Assembly (NCBI RefSeq): GCF_028023555.1
Contig: NZ_JAQIOY010000003.1
Coordinates: 434,001-498,000 of the forward strand
Reading direction: 5' to 3'
Length of the DNA: 64,000 nucleotides
Source of the DNA: Thalassococcus_A lentus
GTDB lineage: Bacteria > Pseudomonadota > Alphaproteobacteria > Rhodobacterales > Rhodobacteraceae
The notes beneath the pieces were generated by a model, which was not told where the DNA came from, did not search any database, and saw nothing but the letters and a program-made list of their open reading frames with translations. The position numbers and the translations under genes were made by a program. The stretch's first letter is position 1. Each line of letters begins with the position of its first letter. Positions 19,011 to 27,204 of this stretch are shown piece by piece.

Positions 19011-19400
19011 ATGGGCAAACTCACCCGATATACCCGCCGCGAACAAACCAATGTGACGGCCATAAAAATCGATATGGAAACCGATGGCTTCACCTATCGA
19101 AAATGGGGCGGCGAACAGATCGTCCGCCCCGGCGATTGGCTCGTCGACAACAACGGCGACGTCTACACGGTGGATGGTGAGGCCTTCGAGGCAACTTATG
19201 CAAAAGTGAGCCAGGGCATTTACACAAAGACCGCTCACGTATGGGCCAGAGAGGCCGAAAGTGACGGACAGGTCCAGTCCACGTCAGGTTTCACGCAGTA
19301 CCATGCCGGCGACATGGTCGTGTTTCGAGACGAACGCGAAATCGATGGTTGGGCAATGAGCAAGGCGGACTTTGCGGCACTCTATCAAGTTGACGAGTGA
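19011..19400 (+). CDS. Small PGDYG-like domain protein
   Basis: A 129-aa soluble protein 25 bp downstream of the patatin gene, probably the last gene of the cassette. The central RPGDWLVDNNGDVYTVDGE followed by FEATYAKV resembles the PGDYG-type domain, a short beta-rich module of unknown function. A second similar half may be present (AGDMVVFRDEREIDGWAM). No membrane segment or catalytic motif is seen. Family assignment is tentative. Confidence 0.65.
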   Translation: MGKLTRYTRREQTNVTAIKIDMETDGFTYRKWGGEQIVRPGDWLVDNNGDVYTVDGEAFEATYAKVSQGIYTKTAHVWAREAESDGQVQSTSGFTQYHAGDMVVFRDEREIDGWAMSKADFAALYQVDE

Positions 19401-19506
19401 CTAAGAACCTTGCTCAAAAACACGCTTGTGTCGACGTGGGCACGCTCTGTGGAATGGTCCTGTTTGCCCGGGCGCGATTGGCCCGGTCAAACAACGTCCC
19501 CGAAGG

Positions 19507-21009
19507 CTAGTCTTGATGGTTCGCGGCAAGCAGGTTTTTCTGTACCTTGCCCATCGTATTCCTGGGCAGTTCATTCAAAATCAGATACTTGCGTGGATGC
19601 TTGAACCGCGCAAGCTTCTCTTCAACACCAGTTTTGATGGCATCGATGTCGATGGTTTGATCCTTGTCCGCCACGAGTGCCGCCACAACACTTTCACCAA
19701 AATCAGGGTGCGGAATTCCAAAGACCGCGCTTTCAAGAACGCTGTCGAAGTCGTTGAGAACATCCTCGATTTCCTTGGGATAAATATTGTAGCCACCGGC
19801 GATGATCAGGTCTTTTGCGCGCCCGACGATCGTGATCCGGCCGTCCTGGTCTGTTTGGCCCAAATCCCCGGTCAGAAAGAAACCGTTGGTGCGCAGCTCT
19901 TCGGCGGTTTTCTCGGGCATATTCCAATAGCCCTGAAACACGTTGTCACCGCGCACTTCGATCATGCCGATTTCTCCGACAGAAAGCGGCACACCGGTTT
20001 CGGCATTCGTGATCCTGACCTCGGTTCCGGGCAGCGGATACCCCACTGTTCCGGGGATACGATCACCATCATATGGGTTCGAGGTGATCATGTTGGTTTC
20101 GGTCATCCCATAGCGTTCAAGAATCGCGTGCCCGGTGCGGTCTTCAAATGCGCGGTGGACCTCGGCAAGCAATGGCGCGGAGCCGGATATAAACAGCCGC
20201 ATTCCGGATACGACCGCTTCACCAAGTCGCGCATCATCCAGCAATCGGGTGTAAAAGGTCGGAACCCCCATCATCAAAGTGGACCTTGGAAGTTCAGCAA
20301 ATACAGTATCGAGCGAAAAGGCCTGCATAAGACGAACCTGCGCGCCGGCCAGAAGACTGGTGTTGATCGCGACAAACAGGCCGTGGGTGTGAAAGATCGG
20401 CAAAGCATGTATCAGCCGATCCTTGTCCGTGATTTTCCACAGATCCGTCAGAACAGCCGCATTCGACAGAAGATTTTTATGCGAGAGCATGGCGCCCTTT
20501 GAGCGCCCCGTTGTTCCCGAGGTGTACAGCAGCGCAGCAAGGTCATCGGGTCCGCGGTCAACCGTGTCGAACTCAGTCGGCTGCTGATCTGCTTCGGCGG
20601 TCAGACTACCCGTTTGATCCTGAGACAGGGTTAGCACACGCGCGCCCGTTTTCGCGGCGAGCTGCTGAATGTCTTCTTCGCTTCCGGGTTCGCAAACGAT
20701 CAGTTTCGGCGTTGCGTCCGTCACGAAATAGGTCAGCTCTGCAAGCGTGTAGGATGTGTTCAACGGCATGAATACGCAGCCCGCCTGCACCGTGCCTGCA
20801 TAGAGCGCCAGCATATCGGCGGTCTTGGGCGCTTGGACCACCACCCTGTCACCCGGCTGCATGCCCTGTCCGGCCAGCACATGGGCCATCTGTGCAGCTC
20901 TTTCAACGAACCCCTGAAACGTGACTTCGCTTTGGTCGTCACAAACCAGAAACGGCTTTTCCTCCTGCGCGTGGGGGGCGATCAGGGCATCATAAAGCGT
21001 ATTGTTCAC
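19507..21009 (-). CDS. matB: Malonyl-CoA synthetase
   Basis: AMP-forming acyl-CoA synthetase that activates malonate to malonyl-CoA. The 500-aa protein shows the P-loop LLYTSGTTGRSKGAMLSH, the ERYGMTETNM adenine motif, TGDLGQTDQDGRI, GRAKDLIIAGGYNIYPKEIE and the C-terminal catalytic lysine region PRNTMGKVQKNLL. The malonate assignment rests on length and on 4-bp overlap with the malonyl-CoA decarboxylase gene upstream, a standard mat pair. Last gene of the minus-strand operon YciI-gntR-mcd-matB. Confidence 0.92.
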   Translation of the reverse strand: MNNTLYDALIAPHAQEEKPFLVCDDQSEVTFQGFVERAAQMAHVLAGQGMQPGDRVVVQAPKTADMLALYAGTVQAGCVFMPLNTSYTLAELTYFVTDATPKLIVCEPGSEEDIQQLAAKTGARVLTLSQDQTGSLTAEADQQPTEFDTVDRGPDDLAALLYTSGTTGRSKGAMLSHKNLLSNAAVLTDLWKITDKDRLIHALPIFHTHGLFVAINTSLLAGAQVRLMQAFSLDTVFAELPRSTLMMGVPTFYTRLLDDARLGEAVVSGMRLFISGSAPLLAEVHRAFEDRTGHAILERYGMTETNMITSNPYDGDRIPGTVGYPLPGTEVRITNAETGVPLSVGEIGMIEVRGDNVFQGYWNMPEKTAEELRTNGFFLTGDLGQTDQDGRITIVGRAKDLIIAGGYNIYPKEIEDVLNDFDSVLESAVFGIPHPDFGESVVAALVADKDQTIDIDAIKTGVEEKLARFKHPRKYLILNELPRNTMGKVQKNLLAANHQD

Positions 21010-22304
21010 GCGACTTTTCCTTTTTGCGTGCTGTCCAATGAACCGAGCGCCATGGCTTTGACTGTCTTCGTCGCAGCAATTTTTCCGTTCAGCACGAAAT
21101 CCTCGTGGTTCTGCTCGGTTGCGGCCAAATCATACTTGTAGTTCACCATCGTTGACAGGGATTGCTGCTTGCCCTTTTCGGACAAATCAGCGTGAGAATG
21201 GATATCATGGATTTCGGCGCCATTTCCGAGATGGAAACGGGCCACAGGATCGAATGGCAATCCGTCAGAGCGTTTTGCGCTGAGCAAATAACGTGCAGCC
21301 AGTCGCCCCACAGTATCATCGCTCACCCTGCCATCCAGCGCGTCGCGGGCCACCGGACCCAGTTCAGGATCTTGCTCTTGCTGGTGTAGCCAATCACTCA
21401 GGCGCGGGATCGGTGACAAGGTGACAAAGGTCTGAAGCCCCGGAAGCTGCATGGATAGCTCCGCGACCACCTGTTTGATCAACAGATTGCCAAAGCTGAT
21501 CCCGGCGAGCCCCTTTTGGCAATTCGAGATCGAATAGAACGCCGCAGTGTCCGCTGTTTCAGGAGCAATGGCAGGTCGGTCATCAGCCAAAAGATCCTCG
21601 ATTGAATCCGGGATGCCATTCATCAAAGCCAACTCAACAAAAATAAGCGGCTCTTCAGGCATGGACGGGTGAAAAAACGCAAAGCACCGCCGGTCGCTCG
21701 GGGCAAGCCGGCGGCGAAGATCTTCGAGATCACTGATCTGATGCACCGCCTCATAGGCAACGATCTTGTCGAGAATCCGCGCGGGGGTCGCCCAAGTGAT
21801 CTGCTCAAGAACCAGAAAGCCGCGATTGAACCACGACTTCAGCAAATGCACAAAATCGAAGTCTGTCCGGGCAAGCTCCGGGTGGTCTTTGACAAACCGC
21901 AGCAGATCAACGCGCATTTCAACCAGATCGCGGGTCGCGCCTACCGGTTGGTTCAATCTCCGCAAGAGCTCCTGACGACCGGGCTCCGAAACTTCGCAAA
22001 GAAGGCGGAAGGCCTCGGGGCTTGGGTCGTCCGCGTAGATCTTGGCGAGATCTGCTACGCGATCTGCATCCACATCAAGATGCGTGTTCATGTATTTGAA
22101 AAAGCCGAGCCGTGTTTGTTCATCGGCAGTACGGTAGCGATCAAGCAGCGTCGCAGCGAGCGCATAGCCGGAAACCTCGCCCTCTTCGGACAGCAGCGCT
22201 TGGCACAATTCCTCCATGCTGCGCCGATCTGTATGTCTTGCCACGTTGCCAGACCGCTCGAAAATACGCGGCAGAAGATCACTGAAGACCCAATTGCGGC
22301 GCAT
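21006..22304 (-). CDS. matA: Malonyl-CoA decarboxylase
   Basis: Converts malonyl-CoA to acetyl-CoA and CO2. The 432-aa product has the helical N-terminal domain and a GNAT-fold C-terminal domain with FYSISNCQKGLAGISFGNLL (Ser motif) and GAEIHDIHSHADLSEKGKQQ (catalytic His region). It overlaps matB by 4 bp and follows the GntR gene by 3 bp. With MatB it channels malonate to acetyl-CoA. Confidence 0.93.
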   Translation of the reverse strand: MRRNWVFSDLLPRIFERSGNVARHTDRRSMEELCQALLSEEGEVSGYALAATLLDRYRTADEQTRLGFFKYMNTHLDVDADRVADLAKIYADDPSPEAFRLLCEVSEPGRQELLRRLNQPVGATRDLVEMRVDLLRFVKDHPELARTDFDFVHLLKSWFNRGFLVLEQITWATPARILDKIVAYEAVHQISDLEDLRRRLAPSDRRCFAFFHPSMPEEPLIFVELALMNGIPDSIEDLLADDRPAIAPETADTAAFYSISNCQKGLAGISFGNLLIKQVVAELSMQLPGLQTFVTLSPIPRLSDWLHQQEQDPELGPVARDALDGRVSDDTVGRLAARYLLSAKRSDGLPFDPVARFHLGNGAEIHDIHSHADLSEKGKQQSLSTMVNYKYDLAATEQNHEDFVLNGKIAATKTVKAMALGSLDSTQKGKVA

Positions 22305-22307
22305 GGA

Positions 22308-22973
22308 TCAGCCCTCCATCTGCGAGATGAAGTATTCACCCGTTCGTCTGTAGTGGCTGATCAACAATTCAGAGGCAGCGTCGGCATCCCGCCGCAGCGT
22401 TGCGTCGAAAATCTCTTCATGCTCTGCAGCAACGCTGCGTTCGCCATATCTGGGTCCGTCAGCGGCGAGATACCGATAGCGGATATTGAGATCATACAGC
22501 TGGTCGCAATAGCGCAAGAGCATCGGCATGTCCGCATTGCTCAGCAGCGCCATATGAAACATCTTGTGCACTTCTTCGAACAGCTCGGTGTTGTTTCTTT
22601 CGGTGCGGCTCATCCGGTGATGGCTCAGCACGACCCGCTCTTCCCAAGCGGTGTCACCGTTGACGATAGAGGCCCGCAGCGCCATGTCTTCAAGCGAGCA
22701 GCGCAGTGTAAGGATTTCCTGAAAGTTCGCCTTGCTGACAGGCGCGGCGCGGAACCCCCGTTGATCGATCCGCTCGACCAGCATGTCCGAGGTCAGAAGG
22801 CTCAGCGCTTCGCGCACCGGGCTTGCCCCCGTCTTGAGCAATGCACGCAACTCTTCGATCTTGAGCTTTTTGCCCGGCGGCAAATCTCCGGCCAGAATGA
22901 GCTGGCGGAGTTTCAGATAGCATTCCCGCGTTGTGGAGGCTTCTTTGCCTTGCGTGCTGGGCACCATGTTCAT
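22308..22973 (-). CDS. GntR-family regulator (FCD/VanR type)
   Basis: A 221-aa regulator with an N-terminal winged helix (LKLRQLILAGDLPPGKKLK, GASPVREALSLLTSD, QRGFRAAPVS) and a C-terminal all-helical FCD ligand domain with metal-binding-type histidines (HKMFHMALL, HEEIF). Sitting 3 bp before the malonyl-CoA decarboxylase gene, it most likely controls the malonate operon and perhaps the divergent TRAP operon, as malonate-responsive GntR proteins do in other bacteria. Possible target palindrome at 23404-23415. Confidence 0.9.
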   Translation of the reverse strand: MNMVPSTQGKEASTTRECYLKLRQLILAGDLPPGKKLKIEELRALLKTGASPVREALSLLTSDMLVERIDQRGFRAAPVSKANFQEILTLRCSLEDMALRASIVNGDTAWEERVVLSHHRMSRTERNNTELFEEVHKMFHMALLSNADMPMLLRYCDQLYDLNIRYRYLAADGPRYGERSVAAEHEEIFDATLRRDADAASELLISHYRRTGEYFISQMEG

Positions 22974-23004
22974 CGAGTGTCTCCCAAAGCGCTTTCCGCG
23001 CGGC

Positions 23005-23391
23005 CTAGCCCATTACCGCGTGGCCAGTCGACAGACCAACGCTCAGGGTGAGCGACCCTTCATTGATCAACCATCTGCGGAGCACAAAACTGCGCGCACC
23101 GCTTGCATGCATCGGATCACCCTCAGCGAGGCTTATTGCCTCTTCAAAGCTCTCGGCGCGATAGATGATCAGGCCGATACCCTGCATGTTGTCACCACTT
23201 TCATCGGACATCGGCCCCGCGAAGGCAAGGTTCCCTGACCGTTCAAGCTCTGCTTGATACGCCAAATGTGCGGGCAGGTTGGCTTTGACATCCTCGGGTT
23301 CGCCTGCCGGCGTGCTCACCGCAGCATAGAGCTCCAACGCAAGCGCGCCGCGCGCCTTGGCTTCTGATTTGTAGTTTGTCCACGAAACCAT
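23005..23391 (-). CDS. YciI-like small protein
   Basis: A 128-aa protein with the ferredoxin-like YciI pattern (LPAHLAYQAELERSGNLAFA, then YRAESFEEAISLAEGDPM). The start at 23391 (MVSWTNYK) was chosen for its GGAG seven bases upstream; an earlier in-frame start would lie inside the promoter region. YciI-like proteins include muconolactone-isomerase-like and dehydrochlorinase-type members, which would suit an aromatic or organic-acid pathway, but the reaction is unknown. First gene of the minus-strand malonate operon. Confidence 0.78.
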   Translation of the reverse strand: MVSWTNYKSEAKARGALALELYAAVSTPAGEPEDVKANLPAHLAYQAELERSGNLAFAGPMSDESGDNMQGIGLIIYRAESFEEAISLAEGDPMHASGARSFVLRRWLINEGSLTLSVGLSTGHAVMG

Positions 23392-23403
23392 CTGCAACTC
23401 CAA

Positions 23404-23454
23404 AATATCGATATTATTTGACATCGAGATATATTGTGGGCAGAAATCTGTCAA
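23404..23454. promoter_or_regulatory. Divergent promoter/operator between the two malonate-island operons
   Basis: AATATCGATATT at 23404-23415 is a perfect 12-bp palindrome. A TTGACA (-35 like) lies on the plus strand at 23418-23423 and another on the minus strand at 23454-23449. The palindrome is a candidate site for the GntR regulator. The -10 elements are not clear. Confidence 0.45.
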
Positions 23455-23484
23455 ATTGGAATGTCATTCAGGTGGAGAAAATCG

Positions 23485-24369
23485 ATGAAGTACTTGGTTG
23501 GGCAAACGTCGACAGGGACTGCGGTTTTTTCCGTAAATGATGGAAATGCCGTGAATTTGTCCGCTTTGGACGAACGGGTCGGAGAGGATCTGATGGGTTT
23601 GATCAAGACCCCTGGACTCGTCGAATCGCTGAAAAGCCAGATGTCCGATGCGCCATCCGTTCCAGTCAGTTCGATCACCCCTGCACTGCCGGTAAAGGCG
23701 CCCGGCGTGATCATATGCATGGGGCTAAACTACGTCGAGCACATCAAGGAAGGTGGATACGATATTCCGGACTATCCCGCGCTCTTCATGCGCGGCCGGA
23801 ATTCCATGATGCCGGCGGGTGCGCCCATGGTCCGCCCTGCAGCGTCTGAGACGCTCGACTATGAAGCCGAGTTGATGCTGATTGTCGGTAAGGCAGGTCG
23901 CCATATCTCCGAAGACGACGCCCTCGATCATGTCTTTGGCTACACAGTGTTCAATGATGGCTCTGTCCGTGAATATCAGCGCAAGACCCATCAGTGGACC
24001 CCCGGCAAAAACTTCGACAACACAGGCGCGGTCGGGCCTTATACGCTTACCCCCGATGAACTTCCCGAAGGCGCTTCAGGGCTCAAGATTGAAAGCCGCG
24101 TCGGCGACGAAATCCTGCAAAGCTCGAACACCGCCAACATGATCTGGAACGTACGTCAGATCATCGCAACGATTTCCGCCTATACGACGCTGGAACCCGG
24201 CGATCTGATCGCCACCGGGACACCTCCGGGCGTCGGGCATGCCAAAAAGCCAAACCCGCGCTGGCTGCGTCCTGGTGAAACCGTCGAGATCGAGATCGAA
24301 GGTATCGGCATCTGTGCCAGCCCCATCGTTGATGAGACAGACCCCGGCAAGAAGGTGGCTGCCGAATGA
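23485..24369 (+). CDS. Fumarylacetoacetate hydrolase family protein
   Basis: A 294-aa FAH-fold enzyme that cleaves C-C bonds of acylpyruvate-like or dioxo acids using a divalent metal. Metal-ligand motifs are visible: DYEAELMLIVGKAGRHI (Glu pair) and FNDGSVREYQ (Asp); TGTPPGVGHAKKP closes the site. The start at 23485 has GGAG ten bases upstream. First gene of the plus-strand operon FAH-rutE-osmC-dctPQM-dioxygenase. An exact substrate (fumarylpyruvate, oxaloacetate or other) cannot be read from sequence. Confidence 0.88.
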   Translation: MKYLVGQTSTGTAVFSVNDGNAVNLSALDERVGEDLMGLIKTPGLVESLKSQMSDAPSVPVSSITPALPVKAPGVIICMGLNYVEHIKEGGYDIPDYPALFMRGRNSMMPAGAPMVRPAASETLDYEAELMLIVGKAGRHISEDDALDHVFGYTVFNDGSVREYQRKTHQWTPGKNFDNTGAVGPYTLTPDELPEGASGLKIESRVGDEILQSSNTANMIWNVRQIIATISAYTTLEPGDLIATGTPPGVGHAKKPNPRWLRPGETVEIEIEGIGICASPIVDETDPGKKVAAE

Positions 24370-25031
24370 ACGCTCCGACCGGCGCAGAGCTCGAAAAACT
24401 TCGGGCGCAGGCTCAGCAAGAGCATCGGGATTTGCGTGCGCGGGTGGCGCGTTTGGGTGCGGGTGAAATCGACCTGATCCTACGCAAAGCCCGTTCGCAC
24501 TACGCGTGGACTGACAAACCTGTCGACGACGCCCTGCTGCATGAGATCTTCGAGATCATGATCAACGGGGCAACGAGCATGAATACTTGCCCGGCCCGGA
24601 TCGTTTTCGTCAAATCGGCGGAAGGCAAGGAACGCCTCGCCCAGGCGCTCAAGCCGGCAAACCAGCCCAAGATGATGGGGGCGCCTGTCACGGCGATCAT
24701 CGCGCATGATCTCGATTTCTGGAAAAACCTGCCGTTCCTGTTCCCGCATGAAGACCGCCGTCACCTCTTCGAAGGCAAGGCTGAGCATATCGCGCAGACC
24801 GCCTTTCGGAACGGCACGCTGCAAGGAGCGTATTTCATGATCGCAGCGCGGGCACTGGGTCTCGATGTCGGCGCCATGTCGGGTTTCTCGAACCAGATTG
24901 TGGATGCGACGTTTTTCGCGGGCACCAGCCTGCGCTCAAACTTCCTTTGCAACCTTGGGTACGCCGACGAAAGCGCGCTGTTTCAAAAGCTGCCGCGCTT
25001 CGAATTCCAAGATGTCTGTAGCTTTGCGTAG
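24366..25031 (+). CDS. RutE-like nitroreductase (malonic semialdehyde reductase family)
   Basis: A 221-aa flavoprotein of the nitroreductase fold, overlapping the FAH gene by 4 bp. FMN-binding features include RKARSHYAWTDKPVDD, MINGATSMNTCPARIVFV and RNGTLQGAYFMIAARALGLD followed by GAMSGF. The pattern is that of the RutE subgroup, whose E. coli member reduces malonic semialdehyde to 3-hydroxypropionate. In a malonate-linked operon a C3-semialdehyde substrate is plausible but unproven. Confidence 0.85.
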   Translation: MNAPTGAELEKLRAQAQQEHRDLRARVARLGAGEIDLILRKARSHYAWTDKPVDDALLHEIFEIMINGATSMNTCPARIVFVKSAEGKERLAQALKPANQPKMMGAPVTAIIAHDLDFWKNLPFLFPHEDRRHLFEGKAEHIAQTAFRNGTLQGAYFMIAARALGLDVGAMSGFSNQIVDATFFAGTSLRSNFLCNLGYADESALFQKLPRFEFQDVCSFA

Positions 25032-25043
25032 GAGGGTCAACAG

Positions 25044-25502
25044 ATGGCCATCAAGATAAAACCAATCGTCACCTACCGCACAAAAGCCGACTGCCCCACA
25101 CACGCGCGCACCGAAGTGGCAGTGCGTGATTTGAAGGTGGTTATCGATGAGCCGGTTGAACGCGGAGGCACCAACCTTGGCCCTGCCCCGACCGAAGCAG
25201 CTTTGGCCGCACTTATCGCCTGCACAAACGTGATCGGACACAAGAACGCGCATCGCCTTGGAGTCGATTTGGGCGAGGTATCCATCGATGCGGATTGCAA
25301 GCTCGACCGGCGCGGCGTGCTCATGGAGGAAGAGATCGACGTGCCGTTTCCGAAAATCACCCTAACCGTGAATTGCCACACGCCAGCCACACAAGAAGAC
25401 CTGACAAGAGTTGGTGTGGAAACGGCGAAGTATTGCGCGATTGCCAAGCTCTTTAGCCAGGCCGGCACAGATCTTGTCGTGGACTGGGTGAAAACAAACT
25501 GA
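25044..25502 (+). CDS. OsmC family protein
   Basis: A 152-aa OsmC-fold protein with the two conserved cysteines in LAALIACTNVIGHK and AKYCAIAKLFSQAG, the pair used by OsmC/Ohr proteins to reduce organic hydroperoxides. AGGAGGG precedes the ATG and the gene lies 12 bp after the RutE-like gene. Inside a catabolic operon it may protect against peroxides or act on a pathway intermediate. Confidence 0.87.
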   Translation: MAIKIKPIVTYRTKADCPTHARTEVAVRDLKVVIDEPVERGGTNLGPAPTEAALAALIACTNVIGHKNAHRLGVDLGEVSIDADCKLDRRGVLMEEEIDVPFPKITLTVNCHTPATQEDLTRVGVETAKYCAIAKLFSQAGTDLVVDWVKTN

Positions 25503-25545
25503 TCAAAATTGCGGTTGTGAGAGCCGCAGACAATGGGAGGACCAA

Positions 25546-26619
25546 ATGAAAACTTGGATCAAGAAGAACCTTTGTGGCTTCGCGCTTGCAGCGGCAACTG
25601 CTGCACCCGTGATGGCGGCTGAAACCGTCAGTGCGGTCGTGATCGACGGATATCCGGCACGCGCCCTTTGGGTGAAGGAGTTCACGAACTTCTTTATTCC
25701 AGAAGTCGACAAACGACTGGCCGAGAGCGGCAACTACGAAATGAACTGGCAAGAAAACTACGGCGGTTCCATTGTAAAGCCGCGCGGCGTTCTTGAAGGC
25801 ATTCAACTTGGACTGGGCGATATCGGCATTGTGACGACGATTTTCCATTCGTCCAAACTGCCCAGCCAGGGTCTCTCGGGCTCGACGCCCTTTATCGCAA
25901 CTGACGCGCGCGCTGTGGCCAAGGCCGTCGACGAAATCGCGCGGGAATTTCCGTCGATGAACAACGAGTTCAAAGCCCAGAACCAGGTCTATCTGGCCAC
26001 CGGCGTTGTGCTCGACACCTATCAGGTGTTCTGCAGCGATCCGGTGGCATCGGTCAAAGACCTTGAGGGGCGTAAGATCGCGGGCGCGGGTCTGAACCTT
26101 CGTTATCTTGAAGGCATTCCCGGAGCCGCAGGCGTCCGTGGTGGTCTGACTGATTTCTACAACATGCTCCAGACCGGCCTGGTCGATTGCGGGATGCTCT
26201 GGCCGGAAGCTGCCAAGACATTCAACATCGCCGAGGTCGCCCCCTACATGCTTCGCGCTGATCTTGGTGCGGTGAACTCCAAGACCGTGACCGTGAATGC
26301 CGACTACTGGGCCACTTTGCCCGATGAAGTAAAGGAAGTCTTGCAGGCCGTCGCAATTGATTACCGTGACCACGTCGCAGGGATTGCCATGGACCGCGCC
26401 GAGGCGTCTCGTGCCGCATATGTAGAAGGCGGTGGGACCATTGCCGAGCTGTCGGATGAGGATCGCGCCGCATGGGCCAATGCGATGCCGAACATCGCCA
26501 AAGAGCTTGCCACAACGCTGAACGAGCGCGGCGAAGCCGGGGACGAAATGCTCTCTGCCTATGTCGACAAACTGGAAGCCGCCGGATTCACGCCAATCCG
26601 CGACTGGTCCGCCGAGTAA
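25546..26619 (+). CDS. dctP: TRAP transporter substrate-binding protein (DctP type)
   Basis: Periplasmic solute receptor of 357 aa. A signal peptide is evident (MKTWIKKNLCGFALAAATAA, cleavage near VMA-AET), and GGGAGG lies before the ATG. The body has the DctP layout with GVLEGIQLGLGDIGIV and the central DLEGRKIAGAGLNLRYL strand. Neighbouring dctQ and dctM complete the transporter. The malonate genes opposite suggest malonate or a related dicarboxylate, as for malonate TRAP systems of rhizobia; an aromatic acid is an alternative. Confidence 0.92.
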   Translation: MKTWIKKNLCGFALAAATAAPVMAAETVSAVVIDGYPARALWVKEFTNFFIPEVDKRLAESGNYEMNWQENYGGSIVKPRGVLEGIQLGLGDIGIVTTIFHSSKLPSQGLSGSTPFIATDARAVAKAVDEIAREFPSMNNEFKAQNQVYLATGVVLDTYQVFCSDPVASVKDLEGRKIAGAGLNLRYLEGIPGAAGVRGGLTDFYNMLQTGLVDCGMLWPEAAKTFNIAEVAPYMLRADLGAVNSKTVTVNADYWATLPDEVKEVLQAVAIDYRDHVAGIAMDRAEASRAAYVEGGGTIAELSDEDRAAWANAMPNIAKELATTLNERGEAGDEMLSAYVDKLEAAGFTPIRDWSAE

Positions 26620-26652
26620 CTTGGCAAAGATGACCCAGGAAAGGTTTGACAG

Positions 26653-27204
26653 ATGCTGAAAACTGCAGTGGCTGGCCTGTCTCGGGTCGTAAACTTCATG
26701 GCCATGACCGCCAACGCCCTTGGCACACTTGTTGTGTTGGCGTTGGTCGTCATCCTGAATGTAGACGTACTGATGCGCGGCGTGTTCTCTTCGCCGATCC
26801 CCGGCACCTACGAAATGGTGCAATTTTCGGTCGTGCTGATCGTCTTTCTTCAATTGGCCGATGTGGTCCGGGTTGACCGCCTCACCCGATCCGACGGTTT
26901 TCTGAACCTGCTTTATAATCGCCGTCCCTCTTTGACCGCGAACCTGCGCCGGATCATCAATGCCCTTTCGGCCATTTTCATGGGGTTGATCGCCTACATC
27001 ACCTTCCCAGAGTTCCTGCACATGTGGGAAACGCAGGATTACTTTGGCGTCCCGGGGCTGTTTACGCTGCCATGGTGGCCCGTGAAGATGGTCATCACCT
27101 TCGGAACCGCCCTGTCCTGCCTGATCTTCGTGATCAAGGTGATTACAGCGCAGGACCGGCCAGCCCTTATCCGCGCGCCCGAACATGACGAGGCAGACCA
27201 ATGA
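26653..27204 (+). CDS. dctQ: TRAP transporter small permease (DctQ type)
   Basis: A 183-aa inner-membrane protein with four predicted transmembrane helices (about 20-42, 55-77, 98-118 and 140-162), the standard DctQ topology, including the NVDVLMRGVFSSPIPGTYE loop. It overlaps dctM by 4 bp and follows dctP by 33 bp. Scaffolds the large permease in sodium-driven uptake. Confidence 0.92.
   Translation: MLKTAVAGLSRVVNFMAMTANALGTLVVLALVVILNVDVLMRGVFSSPIPGTYEMVQFSVVLIVFLQLADVVRVDRLTRSDGFLNLLYNRRPSLTANLRRIINALSAIFMGLIAYITFPEFLHMWETQDYFGVPGLFTLPWWPVKMVITFGTALSCLIFVIKVITAQDRPALIRAPEHDEADQ

Noticed and set aside
14759..19400. Assignment of the cassette to Thoeris, CBASS or STING-type defence.
   Set aside because: No ThsA/SLOG, cyclase or STING homologue is visible; only the TIR and patatin effector types are shared.
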